In this document: positions 45,558 to 54,869 of the stretch, piece by piece
Layout of the letters: each line of letters starts with the position of its first letter
How positions within the stretch are numbered: position 1 is the first letter of the stretch
DNA from: Algoriphagus lutimaris
GTDB lineage: Bacteria; Bacteroidota; Bacteroidia; Cytophagales; Cyclobacteriaceae
Reading direction: 5' to 3'
Assembly (NCBI RefSeq): GCF_017051705.1
Contig: NZ_JAFIDJ010000003.1
Location: forward strand, 225,126 to 289,125
DNA: 64,000 bases
The notes under the pieces: generated by a model
The model's input: only the letters and a program-made list of their open reading frames with translations
Databases searched by the model: none
Told to the model about the DNA's origin: nothing
Position numbers and translations under genes: made by a program

Positions 45558-46469
45558 TTAATTCTCCACACGATCGGCAGGCCCATCTACTCGGGGAACT
45601 TGGCCTCCTCTCAACACTGAATTTCCTGACATTTTCTTGGTCTGGTCTATTGGTTCAGCATTCAACCAATCCAATTCATCCATTTGACCACTCTGGGAAT
45701 ATGCTGTCAAAGCATTTTGATAACAGGTCAATCGAATGTGTTCTTCCGGTACTCCCATTTTACGCATCAATGCAGCAGTTTTTGGAACTGCCAATGGATC
45801 TGATATTCCCCAGTCAGCGGCAGAATCTACAATAATCCGTTCTGGCCCATATTGTTTTACAATGTCCACCATTCGCTCGCTTCCCATTTTGGTGTGTGGG
45901 TAAATGGTAAATGCAGCCCAATAGCCACGATCTAATACTTCTTTTACGGTCTCTTCATTATTATGATCCACAATCACCATATTTGGAGCCAAACCATGTT
46001 CCTCACTGACATCCATGCTTTTTGTGGTTCCTTTTTTCTTGTCACGGTGTGGAGTATGAATCATCACTGGAAGATCCATTTCTTTGGCTAGTTCTAATTG
46101 CAGTCTATAAAACTTATCTTCTGCTGCAGTTTGATCATCATAACCGATCTCTCCAATTGCTACTACCCCTTGCTTGCCTGCATATAGTGGAAGTAGTTCC
46201 ATCACCTGTTCTGCCAAAGGCTCGTTATTGGCCTCTTTTGAATTTAAACCAATCGTACAGTAATGTACAATTCCAAATTGCTTGGCTCTGAAACGTTCCC
46301 ACCCAACTAAACTGCTGAAATAATCTTTAAAACTAGCAGCTTCGGTGCGGGGTTGACCTAACCAAAAGGCAGGCTCTATGATCGCCACAATGCCTGCTTT
46401 TCGCATTGCTTCGTAGTCATCAGTTGTTCTGGACGTAACGTGTATATGTGGATCAATAAACATTTCCAT
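45558..46469 (-). CDS. eboB: EboB: TatD-like metal-dependent hydrolase
   Basis: 303-aa TIM-barrel amidohydrolase-type protein. The N-terminal FIDPHIHVTSRTTDDYEAM has the first HxH metal pair, followed by the EboB-typical AIIEPAFWLGQPRT. VMIHTPHRDK (~135) and MVIVDHNNEETV (~165) give further ligands, and IIVDSAADWG the late Asp. True TatD DNases are usually ~260 aa and differ in these loops. It forms the ebo block with eboA 50 bp upstream and eboC 3 nt downstream. Confidence 0.87.
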   Translation of the reverse strand: MEMFIDPHIHVTSRTTDDYEAMRKAGIVAIIEPAFWLGQPRTEAASFKDYFSSLVGWERFRAKQFGIVHYCTIGLNSKEANNEPLAEQVMELLPLYAGKQGVVAIGEIGYDDQTAAEDKFYRLQLELAKEMDLPVMIHTPHRDKKKGTTKSMDVSEEHGLAPNMVIVDHNNEETVKEVLDRGYWAAFTIYPHTKMGSERMVDIVKQYGPERIIVDSAADWGISDPLAVPKTAALMRKMGVPEEHIRLTCYQNALTAYSQSGQMDELDWLNAEPIDQTKKMSGNSVLRGGQVPRVDGPADRVEN

Positions 46470-46519
46470 GTCTGGTAAATTTGGGGTTCTCTACTAATTT
46501 TTTATGCTTCTTAAAAGAT

Positions 46520-47416
46520 TTAAGCTAAAGCCATTGCTTCTTCGCCTATCCAATCCCAATTAAGCTTTCCTGATTCTATTTCGTTTTCAATTTCGCCATT
46601 CTTTTCCAAAAGGCTTTTAGCCTCAGGAAAATCCGACATACTACATGCCAATAAAGCCGCCCTTTTTTCTAATTCGCTGCCTTCTTCTACCACTTTCTTA
46701 AGGTCCTCAATATTTTTTGAATTAATAAAAGGACCTACAAACCTCCACAATTCAGGAATTACATTTCTCCCTGCAGACCATCTTTCATGAGCAAAATCGA
46801 TGATAATATCAGCCAGCTCTTGGTTAGCTCGTGCTTCTGCATGCTGGATTTTGAACAGAGGGCGTTGCATAAAAATGGCTTTCACAACCATTTGATTCCA
46901 GGCGCTCTCATCGAAGTAGGTAGATGGATAAGGATTATTTAATGCCACTGCATCAAACACGGAAGTGATATTGGTCCTCAAACCTTCCCTGGCTCTACCA
47001 ATCATTTCTTCTGCAAAAGGCATAATCGGCAATGCCGAGTACAAGGCCTCAATTTCAAGCATATCTCCTGTTTCAAATAGCTTTTGAAGGGTACTCTTCC
47101 AAGAAGCTGAATCAGCTGCTGGATATTGAAGTAGTAAATAAACTCTTGACGCCTGAAGTTGGCTCCATAAATCCATCCTTAGGCCCGCACATAAAGCTTG
47201 GGATTCGTGAAACTGATCCACGCTAAGTTTAAAAGGAATACTTTTAAAATATCTAGAAGCCTGACTAAAGGCCATAAAAAAATCCATTTCCTTTTCGGAC
47301 AATAGAATTTTCTCTCTTTTTTGAGCTAACCAAACAATCGATTTCTCAGCAACTTGGTCACTTAGAGCCGAAAGTATGATCGTGGCAATTGGGTTTACTT
47401 GATTTGAGATAGACAT
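46520..47416 (-). CDS. eboA: EboA family protein
   Basis: 298-aa soluble, mostly helical protein with no known catalytic motif and the first gene of the ebo operon. The C-terminal half has the family hallmark ALNNPYPSTYFDESAWNQMVVKAIF (in parts), RPLFKI, ELADIIIDFAHERWSAGR and PELWRFVGPF. No signal peptide or membrane segment is seen. Its promoter should lie in the 220-bp gap towards the sulfatase gene. A role as assembly or cargo-handling factor is only a guess. Confidence 0.87.
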   Translation of the reverse strand: MSISNQVNPIATIILSALSDQVAEKSIVWLAQKREKILLSEKEMDFFMAFSQASRYFKSIPFKLSVDQFHESQALCAGLRMDLWSQLQASRVYLLLQYPAADSASWKSTLQKLFETGDMLEIEALYSALPIMPFAEEMIGRAREGLRTNITSVFDAVALNNPYPSTYFDESAWNQMVVKAIFMQRPLFKIQHAEARANQELADIIIDFAHERWSAGRNVIPELWRFVGPFINSKNIEDLKKVVEEGSELEKRAALLACSMSDFPEAKSLLEKNGEIENEIESGKLNWDWIGEEAMALA

Positions 47417-47636
47417 ATCGAATGGTATATTTCGAACGGTTAATCGAGGTCATTAAAGGTAAGGCAATATTCTAATTTTTTGAGGAAGGAATAACACCAG
47501 CGGTCAAAAAAGGGCTGTTTTTCAAGGGAAAATGAGAAAAATCATATTTCTTAAAGCCACATTTTTCAATTGCATCACCTCCTCTTTTATATACTTTTCA
47601 ACGATATAAAAACTAGATCCTTTACAAAATAATTCA
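47417..47636. other. Gap upstream of eboA
   Basis: 220 bp between the sulfatase stop and eboA. It must hold the ebo promoter. No clear TAnnTTTG box or operator is visible, and no small gene. Confidence 0.4.
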
Positions 47637-49130
47637 TCATTCCTCAGAAGACTCCTTCTCACTTCTGTAAAAAGAAAATATAGGGTTTTGGATATGGGAT
47701 GAACTCATCAAGCTTTGTAACTCCTGAGCTTTTTCGGGAAACTCATTTGCGATGTTATTAGTTTCTCCAGGATCCTTACTTAAATCATATAATTCCAAAA
47801 TAGGCTGATCACTTTTAAATACTTCTAGTTTCACAGCTTTCCAGTTGCCTTGTCTAACTGCTTGTTTTCCTCCCTGCTCATGAAATTCCCAGTACAAATA
47901 CTCATGTTCTTGCTGCTCTCCTTCTCCCACCAAGGTAGGATAGAATGAAATCCCATCGATTACCGAAGATATCTTCGCCCCCGCTACCTCAGCAAAAGTG
48001 GGAAGCAAATCCCAAAATGCAGCCACATGGCCAGTGGTAGTTCCTGCTTTGATCTTGTTCGGCCACCAGGCAATCATTGGAGCCCGAACTCCCCCTTCAT
48101 ATAAATCTCTCTTAAAACCTCTGAATTGTCCATTACTATCAAAAAACTCAGGATCCGCTCCTCCCTCTCGATGCGCACCATTATCTGAACTGAAAATAAT
48201 TAGCGTATTATCTGAAAGACCATTCTCTTCCAACTTATCTATGACCTCACCCACATAACGATCAATCCTTTCTACCATTGCTGCAAAAGTTGCATGAGGA
48301 TAAGGTTGAGACTGGTACCCTGGAATACGCATATCAGGACCATAATCAGCACCTTTACCCCCTACATAAGGTTCTTCATTTGGAAACATCTTTTTGTATT
48401 TAGCCATTAACTCGTCATCAGGGGCAGCGAGTTCTGCATGAGGAGTTACAATAGGCATAAAAAGAAAAAACGGTTTCTCCGCATTTTGATCTATAAACTC
48501 CAGAGTCTTCTCCTGAATAATATCCGGTGCGTAATCCCCAGTAGTAGTCCAATCATTACCTGGCAAATCAATTTTTTGATCATTATGCCATAAATAAGCA
48601 GGGTAATAACGGTGCGCATATCGTTGGCAATTGTACCCAAAAAACTCATCAAACCCTTGGTTCACTGGCTCTCCTGTCGATCCTATAAATCCTAAGCCCC
48701 ATTTTCCAAAAGCACCAGTGACATAACCTGCTTGTTGCATGGCTTTACCAACCGTCATTACAGAATCGGGCATTGGAAACTGACCTTCAGGCTGCACCTC
48801 TGAATTACCTCTAATGGGGGTATGTCCTGTATGCAAACCAGTCAAAAAAGAAGATCTCGAAGGAGCACAAACTGTGGAACCTGAATAAAAATCAGTAAAG
48901 AACATTCCTTCTTTTGCCAGCCGGTCAATATTAGGGGTTTCAATGTATTGTTGCCCCAAGAACCCCAAGTCTCCATAACCTAAATCATCAGCAAGGATAA
49001 AAATGATATTGGTCTTTTTTTTAGCTACTGCTTCATCCTTATTCGTTGGAGACTCGCATCCGAAAAAAAGTAGGGAAGCAATCGGTAAAAAAAAAGCAAA
49101 TTTGGTGGTGAAAAAGAGTTTCTTTGTCAT
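47637..49130 (-). CDS. Sulfatase (S1 family, arylsulfatase-like), lipoprotein
   Basis: Formylglycine-dependent sulfate ester hydrolase, 497 aa from the ATG at 49130, which places a lipobox Cys25 (SLLFFGC) correctly; the longer reading has a 13-residue extension before the signal. Metal site ILADDLGYGD starts at ~45. The sulfatase signature CAPSRSS has the formylglycine Cys88, and GKWGLGF and SSDNGAHREGG follow. The Cys-type site needs a formylglycine-generating enzyme, not found in this window. It lies downstream of the Gfo/Idh gene but behind a hairpin terminator. It would desulfate a glycan taken up by the SusCD system or act earlier at the cell surface. Confidence 0.92.
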   Translation of the reverse strand: MTKKLFFTTKFAFFLPIASLLFFGCESPTNKDEAVAKKKTNIIFILADDLGYGDLGFLGQQYIETPNIDRLAKEGMFFTDFYSGSTVCAPSRSSFLTGLHTGHTPIRGNSEVQPEGQFPMPDSVMTVGKAMQQAGYVTGAFGKWGLGFIGSTGEPVNQGFDEFFGYNCQRYAHRYYPAYLWHNDQKIDLPGNDWTTTGDYAPDIIQEKTLEFIDQNAEKPFFLFMPIVTPHAELAAPDDELMAKYKKMFPNEEPYVGGKGADYGPDMRIPGYQSQPYPHATFAAMVERIDRYVGEVIDKLEENGLSDNTLIIFSSDNGAHREGGADPEFFDSNGQFRGFKRDLYEGGVRAPMIAWWPNKIKAGTTTGHVAAFWDLLPTFAEVAGAKISSVIDGISFYPTLVGEGEQQEHEYLYWEFHEQGGKQAVRQGNWKAVKLEVFKSDQPILELYDLSKDPGETNNIANEFPEKAQELQSLMSSSHIQNPIFSFYRSEKESSEE

Positions 49131-49151
49131 GTACGGGTTATTTAATTTTCT

Positions 49152-49186
49152 ATAAAAAAGCTCAACCAAGGATAACTTGATTGAGC
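49152..49186 (-). terminator. Minus-strand terminator between the Gfo/Idh and sulfatase genes
   Basis: GCTCAACCAAG (49160-49170) pairs with CTTGATTGAGC (49176-49186) with one mismatch; on the minus strand it is followed by six T. Confidence 0.85.
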
Positions 49187-49214
49187 CAATAGATTTGAAT
49201 CGAATTTAAGAAAA

Positions 49215-50378
49215 TTATTTTTCAGTCCATTCAACACCTGTGTCTTTCCATGCTTTCTCATTCGCAGAGTTTATCACTGCCTCACATACTTTTTGAGTCT
49301 CAAAAGCATCTTTAAAAGTAGGGTGGCATTCTGTACCCTCATCTAAGCTTTTAAAGAAGTCAGCTACTTGATGAATAAACGAATGCTCGTACCCAATGGA
49401 AGTTCCTGGAATCCACCATCTATCCATGTAAGGATGATCTCCATCCGTCACGTGAATTGACCTCCATCCTCTTACTTGTCCTTCATCATCGTGATCAAAA
49501 TACTCCAATCTTGTCAGATCATGAAGATCCCATCTGATGGAAGCATGCTCTCCATTGATTTCAAAAGTATAAAGCGCCTTGTGACCTCTTGCATATCGAG
49601 TAGCTTCAAAAAGTCCCAAAGATCCATTATCAAAATGGCAGTGGAAAATACAAGCATCATCAATGGTTACTTCTTTCTTCTCACCTGTACCTTGATGTAC
49701 CCGCTCTTTGATAAAGGTTTCTGTCATGGCAGAGACATCTTTGATTCCACCATTGATCCACATAGCTGTATCAACACAGTGTGCCAATAGATCACCGGTC
49801 ACACCCGAACCTGCAGCTTCTGCATCTAGTCTCCATAATGCATCTCCTCCCTGTGGTAAATCAGGGCTGATAGTCCAATCCTGAAGAAAGTTTGCTCTGT
49901 AATGGAAAATTTTTCCAAGCTTCCCTGAAGCAACAATCTGCTTTGCTAGGGTAACTGCAGGAATTCTTCTGTAATTATACCAAACCGTATTTTGAACTCC
50001 AGCTTCTTCTATAGCATCTACCATTTTCTTTGCTTCTTCCACTGTTCTTGCCAACGGCTTTTCACAAAGAATCATTTTTCCTGCTTTAGCAGCTGCAATG
50101 GCGATTTCGGCATGCATATCATTAGGAGTACAAATATCCACTGCATCGATATCGTCTCTTTCCAATAATTTTCTCCAATCGGTTTCTACCGACTTATAGC
50201 CCCACTGTTCTGCAAATGCTTCCACCTTTTCCTTTCTTCTGGAACAAGCAGCCTGCAAAACTGGTCTATGCTCATATTCTGGGAAGAAGTCTGCCAATCG
50301 TTTATAGCCGTTGGTATGGATTCGACCCATCAAACCTGTTCCGATTAATCCTATTCGTATATATTTTTTTTCGCTCAT
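49215..50378 (-). CDS. Gfo/Idh/MocA-family oxidoreductase
   Basis: 387-aa NAD(P)-dependent sugar or inositol oxidoreductase, cytoplasmic (no Tat or Sec signal). The Rossmann loop [17 protein letters not shown] starts at ~8. [13 protein letters not shown] and the family EKPLAR motif (~105-112) follow, and the substrate domain has [13 protein letters not shown] with the catalytic His. It ends the four-gene operon DUF4432-cupin-TIM isomerase-Gfo/Idh. With the DUF1080 hydrolase next door it is a good candidate for oxidising or reducing the C3 position of a hexose (3-keto-sugar step), but this is inferred from context. Confidence 0.9.
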   Translation of the reverse strand: MSEKKYIRIGLIGTGLMGRIHTNGYKRLADFFPEYEHRPVLQAACSRRKEKVEAFAEQWGYKSVETDWRKLLERDDIDAVDICTPNDMHAEIAIAAAKAGKMILCEKPLARTVEEAKKMVDAIEEAGVQNTVWYNYRRIPAVTLAKQIVASGKLGKIFHYRANFLQDWTISPDLPQGGDALWRLDAEAAGSGVTGDLLAHCVDTAMWINGGIKDVSAMTETFIKERVHQGTGEKKEVTIDDACIFHCHFDNGSLGLFEATRYARGHKALYTFEINGEHASIRWDLHDLTRLEYFDHDDEGQVRGWRSIHVTDGDHPYMDRWWIPGTSIGYEHSFIHQVADFFKSLDEGTECHPTFKDAFETQKVCEAVINSANEKAWKDTGVEWTEK

Positions 50379-50448
50379 TGTTTTTAAATCTATTATTGAA
50401 AATTGAAAAAGAGGGTGAACTACACCTCTTGATTATTGGCTTAATAAT

Positions 50449-51471
50449 TTATTCTGACCATCCGTGAGCCTCTCTCACTTTGATCATCGCCGCCAAAATA
50501 TCATTCCATGTCTGTTGATTTTCCATTACTGAATTCGGGAACATACAGCCATCCCAACAGATATGCTTAAAGGCTTTCGTTAAATTTCCATTTTCATCTC
50601 TCAACCAATATCCTGCATCATGGGTAATATCCAACAAACCATTTGGATCTGTAGCTTGGCAGTGGCGTCCTGTTTTATCATGTGATCCAGAACCGAAAAC
50701 ACTTCCATCATTTTGAGCCACATGGAAATCAATTGTCCAAGGTCTTAACGCATCGGTCACTGTTTTCAGAGCTGTCTCAATAGCACCTCTATCTTTCAAA
50801 TCTACATCCTTTGGTAAAATCCTATGTTCTGGAGCATTATACCCCAACGTGTAAAGGAAGGTATGGGACATATCAGCCTGGAAACCAATATTTGGTCTAT
50901 CCACCATTTCCATCAATTCTACCATATGTTTCCAGCTGTGCATGGCTCCCCAACAAATCTCTCCTTCTGCAGCAAGCTTCTCACCAAACCCAGCAGCAAT
51001 ATCACATGCTTCTCTAAAAGTATCTGCAATTTGCTTAGTATTTCCTGCAGGGTCTTTAGCCCAAGCCTCCACAGAAGAAGCTGAATCTATTCGGATCACC
51101 CCATACTTTCTGACCCCCAAGTCATTGAGCTCTTTTCCGAATTCGCAGGATTTGCGAACCATTTCTAAAAATGTTTTTCGCTGTTCTTCTGTCCCCATAG
51201 CTGCTCCAGCCCAAATCGGCGCCACCATCGAACCTATATTCAAATTATATTTTGATACTTTATCTGCAACTTTCTTTGCCTCATCAGGAGCATCTAAATT
51301 GATATGTGGCTCAAGTAAACCAATATCTACTCCGTCAAATTTCACCCCATTGACTTCAGCAGCAGCTGTCATCTCCAAAAGCGAATCAAAAGGAATTACA
51401 GGTTCGGAGTCTGGGCCCTTTCCTACTAATCCAGGCCACGTTGCATTATGTAATTTCGGGAAATTATTCAT
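50449..51471 (-). CDS. Sugar phosphate isomerase/epimerase-like TIM-barrel protein
   Basis: 340-aa xylose-isomerase-like (AP endonuclease 2 superfamily) protein. [24 protein letters not shown] opens the barrel. Likely metal ligands are in [12 protein letters not shown] (~45-56), [17 protein letters not shown] (~165-180), FQADMSHTF (~197-205), [11 protein letters not shown] (~252-262) and a final ICWDGCMFP. Such proteins work with Gfo/Idh oxidoreductases in inositol and 3-keto-sugar metabolism, and the Gfo/Idh gene is 70 bp downstream. The exact substrate is unknown. Confidence 0.86.
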   Translation of the reverse strand: MNNFPKLHNATWPGLVGKGPDSEPVIPFDSLLEMTAAAEVNGVKFDGVDIGLLEPHINLDAPDEAKKVADKVSKYNLNIGSMVAPIWAGAAMGTEEQRKTFLEMVRKSCEFGKELNDLGVRKYGVIRIDSASSVEAWAKDPAGNTKQIADTFREACDIAAGFGEKLAAEGEICWGAMHSWKHMVELMEMVDRPNIGFQADMSHTFLYTLGYNAPEHRILPKDVDLKDRGAIETALKTVTDALRPWTIDFHVAQNDGSVFGSGSHDKTGRHCQATDPNGLLDITHDAGYWLRDENGNLTKAFKHICWDGCMFPNSVMENQQTWNDILAAMIKVREAHGWSE

Positions 51472-51531
51472 AGTTAAAAGTGGGTTTTATGTTATTGCAC
51501 TTGTTTATTAAACTCGACCTATAAGTTAGGA

Positions 51532-52743
51532 TTACTCCACTACTTTAAGGTCAGGATTATCTGGTCCAAAATGTTTTAGCATGACGATCGGATCAGTCTT
51601 GGAATGGTTCGTAATTTTCACTCCTTCTTGAGCTGCCTTTTCTGAAACAAAATACTCATCATGGGTCAACTGCCCAAATCGAATCAATGCCGGAGTCTCA
51701 ATATCCCAATTATTCATCTTACCATATCCTTGCATCATGATCATTCCATAAGCCGCTGAGTCTTTAATGGTCACAGTTTGTCCGGGGAAAATGGTTAATT
51801 CTTTTGCTGAATAATCATGAGAGCGGTAACAAATCCATTTATCATCGTAGCCTTCGGCATTCATAGTGGCACGGTCCTTCACAGGTATAGGCTCCATGTA
51901 ATGGTTATCCATCAAATTAGGATTGACATTCAAATCCCAATCGATCATCTCCACTAAGAGGTCATAATCGCCCCATCTATCTTTTGGAGTGGCATTCCAT
52001 AACAACTCATCGGGTATAATGGCTTCATTTACCAGTGATTGGTACATCGCAAAAATATCCGAAGCTTTTTGAGGTTCGTAGGTACATAAACTTCCAGGTG
52101 CATGAAGCATTCCAGGAGGAACATTCCATCCAGTTCCCGGCTCTAACTTAAAAGCCTGAGAGTAATTCGTGATTTTATTATCTCCTTTATTGAAGTTCTT
52201 CAGACATTCTAAAATGGTCTCTTTGGAAGTTCCTGGAGCAATACCGAAAAATGTATAAGGAAAATCACCCCCATGGTTATTGACTTGGGGAGGAAAATAA
52301 TAAGCTTCTGGCTTACCATTTTGTCCAGTCAATTTCCCAAACTCATCACTCGGGTGTATATGGTGCGGTAAAGGCCCCATATTATCAAAAAACTTGGAAT
52401 ACATAGGCCAAGACTTGTACTTATCCCAAAGTCTTTCTCCTATGATCTGACCTCCTAATTCATTGATGGCATCTTTAAGCAAAAACAATTCTGTTTTTCC
52501 ATTTTCTTCAAAAGCAATATGACTCAACCCTTCATTTTTGCTTGTCAACGGTCCATTCTCTGCTGGAGTAGTAGACGAAAACCAACGCTCGTCTATACCC
52601 CCTCTGGCTCCACCTAAGGCATAATAATCATCTGGGTGCAATTTGATTCTTCTACCAGGCACACAAAATGATCTGGGAACCCAAGTGGGAGTCAATCTTA
52701 ATATTCCTTCTCCTTGTTCGAGCGCTTTCTTTGCTAAACTCAT
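51532..52743 (-). CDS. Class I mannose-6-phosphate isomerase-like cupin protein
   Basis: 403-aa cytoplasmic cupin. LPHHIHPSDEFGKLTG (~126-141) with the following GKPEAYYF resembles the zinc-binding QVHPNDEYA and KTECWY parts of ManA. GWNVPPGMLHAPGSLCTYEP (~207-226) is like the second ManA motif PAGTPHA. A C-terminal cupin-like repeat follows (ELTIFPGQTVTIKDSAAYGMIMMQG). It is larger than short bacterial M6P isomerases and lacks parts of their sequence, so an isomerase for another (keto-)sugar is possible. It is the second gene of the four-gene operon, 71 bp after DUF4432. Confidence 0.8.
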   Translation of the reverse strand: MSLAKKALEQGEGILRLTPTWVPRSFCVPGRRIKLHPDDYYALGGARGGIDERWFSSTTPAENGPLTSKNEGLSHIAFEENGKTELFLLKDAINELGGQIIGERLWDKYKSWPMYSKFFDNMGPLPHHIHPSDEFGKLTGQNGKPEAYYFPPQVNNHGGDFPYTFFGIAPGTSKETILECLKNFNKGDNKITNYSQAFKLEPGTGWNVPPGMLHAPGSLCTYEPQKASDIFAMYQSLVNEAIIPDELLWNATPKDRWGDYDLLVEMIDWDLNVNPNLMDNHYMEPIPVKDRATMNAEGYDDKWICYRSHDYSAKELTIFPGQTVTIKDSAAYGMIMMQGYGKMNNWDIETPALIRFGQLTHDEYFVSEKAAQEGVKITNHSKTDPIVMLKHFGPDNPDLKVVE

Positions 52744-52814
52744 TTTTATAATTGGTTAACGGGTTATTGAGTAATTATATGTTAAAAATAGGGTACTACC
52801 CCTATTTTAATCTC

Positions 52815-53906
52815 CTATTTAAAATCGTTTACATCCTTTCCTGTAATTGCCTCCAAGATCAAATCATAAGACTTATATTCTCCAGGCTGCAACATAATCA
52901 ATGTTTGATTTTTCTTTGCTTCAGCTTGACCTATAGGGGGATTGGTAGCAGGTTCCAAAGCTGTAACATATTCATTTTCTCCCCAATGTTGCCAATGGAT
53001 TAACCAAGGCAATTGCTTTTTTGAAAACGATATTTTCAACCCCAATTGAAGGGCATCATTTGCATATCCGCATACTACCTGATCTGATTCTCCATTGGAA
53101 GGATTAATAAAAGCTACATCTTCTCCAAAGCCATCATGTTCCTTTAAAGGTGGGGCACATCTAGTAAATTGATACTTTTTATTAAAGTCAGTATTATTTT
53201 CGTCGCTGGCTTTTGGGATTATTTCTCCTTGCCAAACAATCCTCGTTCCATCATCGATCAAAGGCCATCCACAATTAATATGATATAATACCATATGTGG
53301 GGCCGGAGTATTTCCTTTATTTAGCACTGTATCGCTGATCCGTATCGCGGCTGAGCCCAACTCACCTGAGATAGTCCTGGTCAATTCCAAACTGGGACCA
53401 AAAGTGCTGGTTTCTGTAATTTTTCCGACTATCTCAAAAGAAAGATCATTTCTATACAAATCTGGTTGTTTAATGGAAATCAACTCAGCAGGAATGTTAC
53501 TGAAGTTTCCATGTAAGCCTCTTTCACCAGTTTCATCTGAGTTGGGAGGCCCTGCATTAGACAATCCACATGTCGTCAATAATCCTCCACCAAAAGTCCG
53601 AAGCCAATCAATTCCCTTATTGGAAAAGGGTTGTGGCGAAACATGTCCTGAATGACTTATCCAGGCCAAACTACTCTCATTAAAAAAGCAGTCTAAAATA
53701 TCCAACCCTCGATCTAGGACAACCTTATACCGGAGTCCTGAACCTGTATTAATCCATGCAATTCTCACTCCCCTTCCAGAACCATTGTCCAACACAGAAG
53801 TTTCAATTCCTCCAAGTTGCTGAGAATTAGAAATTTTCCGCTTCCAGTTATCTATTTGAGCTATTTCGGGTGAGTTCATAGGATTATTTAACACCATAAT
53901 TTCCAT
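52815..53906 (-). CDS. DUF4432 aldose-epimerase-like protein
   Basis: 363-aa protein of the galactose-mutarotase-like superfamily, DUF4432 branch, without a signal peptide. Typical parts are GVRIAWINTGSGLRYKVVLDRGLDILDCFF (~48-77, in two stretches), PSNKGIDWLRTFGGGLLTTCGLSN-like text (~95-118), GERGLHGNFSNIPAE with a central His, and MVLYHINCGWPLIDDGTRI. It is the first gene of the operon with the cupin, TIM isomerase and Gfo/Idh genes. A degenerate copy of the locus operator lies ~20 bp upstream of its start, behind the DUF1080 terminator. Anomerisation of a keto-sugar is a plausible role. Confidence 0.83.
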   Translation of the reverse strand: MEIMVLNNPMNSPEIAQIDNWKRKISNSQQLGGIETSVLDNGSGRGVRIAWINTGSGLRYKVVLDRGLDILDCFFNESSLAWISHSGHVSPQPFSNKGIDWLRTFGGGLLTTCGLSNAGPPNSDETGERGLHGNFSNIPAELISIKQPDLYRNDLSFEIVGKITETSTFGPSLELTRTISGELGSAAIRISDTVLNKGNTPAPHMVLYHINCGWPLIDDGTRIVWQGEIIPKASDENNTDFNKKYQFTRCAPPLKEHDGFGEDVAFINPSNGESDQVVCGYANDALQLGLKISFSKKQLPWLIHWQHWGENEYVTALEPATNPPIGQAEAKKNQTLIMLQPGEYKSYDLILEAITGKDVNDFK

Positions 53907-53924
53907 TTCAAAGGCCTGTTTTCC

Positions 53925-53940
53925 ATCCTGTAGTGTCAGG
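53925..53940 (-). promoter_or_regulatory. Degenerate CAGGAY direct-repeat site upstream of the DUF4432 operon
   Basis: On the minus strand it reads CCTGACACTACAGGAT: one perfect half (CAGGAT) and, 10 bp before, a 4-of-6 half (CCTGAC). It agrees with three sites in the susC-rhaDE gap, including the A just before the second half. Confidence 0.35.
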
Positions 53941-54007
53941 TTTTAAAAGTTAATCGTATCCTTCAGGTATACCAAGAAGGGATTGATTAATGGTCAAATA
54001 CTTAGTT

Positions 54008-54053
54008 AAAAAAAAGGCACCGATCGGACGCTGTATTTCCAATCGGTGCTTTT
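54008..54053 (-). terminator. Minus-strand terminator after the DUF1080 gene
   Basis: GCACCGAT (54017-54024) pairs with ATCGGTGC (54042-54049); the minus strand then has about eight T (54008-54015). It separates the SusCD/DUF1080 transcript from the DUF4432 operon. Confidence 0.88.
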
Positions 54054-54084
54054 AACATTAACAATTAATCTATTCCCAACCCTA

Positions 54085-54867
54085 TTAATTCATTTTTATC
54101 ATCAAATCTTTGTACTGGACTTTCATCGGTGGCCCTACATGAACTTGTACTCCCAAGTATCCTTTCGCAGAAAAATTGGCAGGATCCTCATCATGTACCT
54201 CACTCATCAGCACACCATTGACATAATGCTTCAACACATTGCCTTTCGCAACAATATGAATATCATTCCAGTCATTCGCTTTGATTTTGGTCTTTAACTC
54301 ATCTCTATCCCCAATTTCCTCTATCACATTTAATCCTTTCCATGCATTTCTTTCCACATAATCTCTAAGATTTCCTGTTGGATTTTCTTGAGGAGTAATT
54401 TTAGTCTTTTGTCCACGATAAGCTAAAGTGGTTCTTTTTCTCTCTTCATAATTCTGACCAGTGTAATTAATCTTTCCATCAATATCGGCTTGATAACCTT
54501 TTAAAGCATAAGGAACATCAGGAACCATATCACTTCTGTAATTGATGCCCGAATTACCTGTTTCAGAAATTTTAAATTTAGCTTTCAACTCAAAGTCTCC
54601 CGGCTGACCATCTTTCCAAATCAAAAATGTATTAGCCTTAAGTAAGGTTTCGGGAGTAATTACCCCCGTAATGGCCCCATCTTCCACCTTCCAGTAAGTC
54701 GGGTCACCATCCCATCCATTTAAGGTTTTTCCATCAAAAATTGACTTAAACTCACTTTGAGACTCAGAAGAGATTGGTTCTAATTTATCTGCAGGAATCA
54801 TACTCAACAGTAGCCCTAAGGCCACTGCTGGTAATATTCCCATCACTAGATAATGTTTCTTTTTCAT
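54085..54867 (-). CDS. DUF1080 (3-keto-disaccharide hydrolase) family secreted protein
   Basis: 260-aa exported concanavalin-like beta-sandwich protein; residues ~1-24 form a signal or N-anchor (GILPAVALGLLLSM). The DUF1080 pattern is complete: FKSIFDGKTLNGWDGD, YWKVEDGAITG, FELKAKFKISETGNSGINYRSD, GYQADIDG, the NEWNDIHI-equivalent NDWNDIHIVAKGN with HYVNGVLMSEV, and a final GYLGVQVHVGP. Members of this family have been shown to hydrolyse 3-keto-glycosides formed by oxidoreductases. It starts 2 nt after the cytochrome lipoprotein gene, so the two are coupled. Confidence 0.88.
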   Translation of the reverse strand: MKKKHYLVMGILPAVALGLLLSMIPADKLEPISSESQSEFKSIFDGKTLNGWDGDPTYWKVEDGAITGVITPETLLKANTFLIWKDGQPGDFELKAKFKISETGNSGINYRSDMVPDVPYALKGYQADIDGKINYTGQNYEERKRTTLAYRGQKTKITPQENPTGNLRDYVERNAWKGLNVIEEIGDRDELKTKIKANDWNDIHIVAKGNVLKHYVNGVLMSEVHDEDPANFSAKGYLGVQVHVGPPMKVQYKDLMIKMN

Positions 54868-54869
54868 GA

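Noticed and set aside
50942-51511. 189-aa open frame on the plus strand
   Set aside because: Antisense to the TIM-barrel isomerase gene; low-complexity Ser/Ala/Pro-rich translation.
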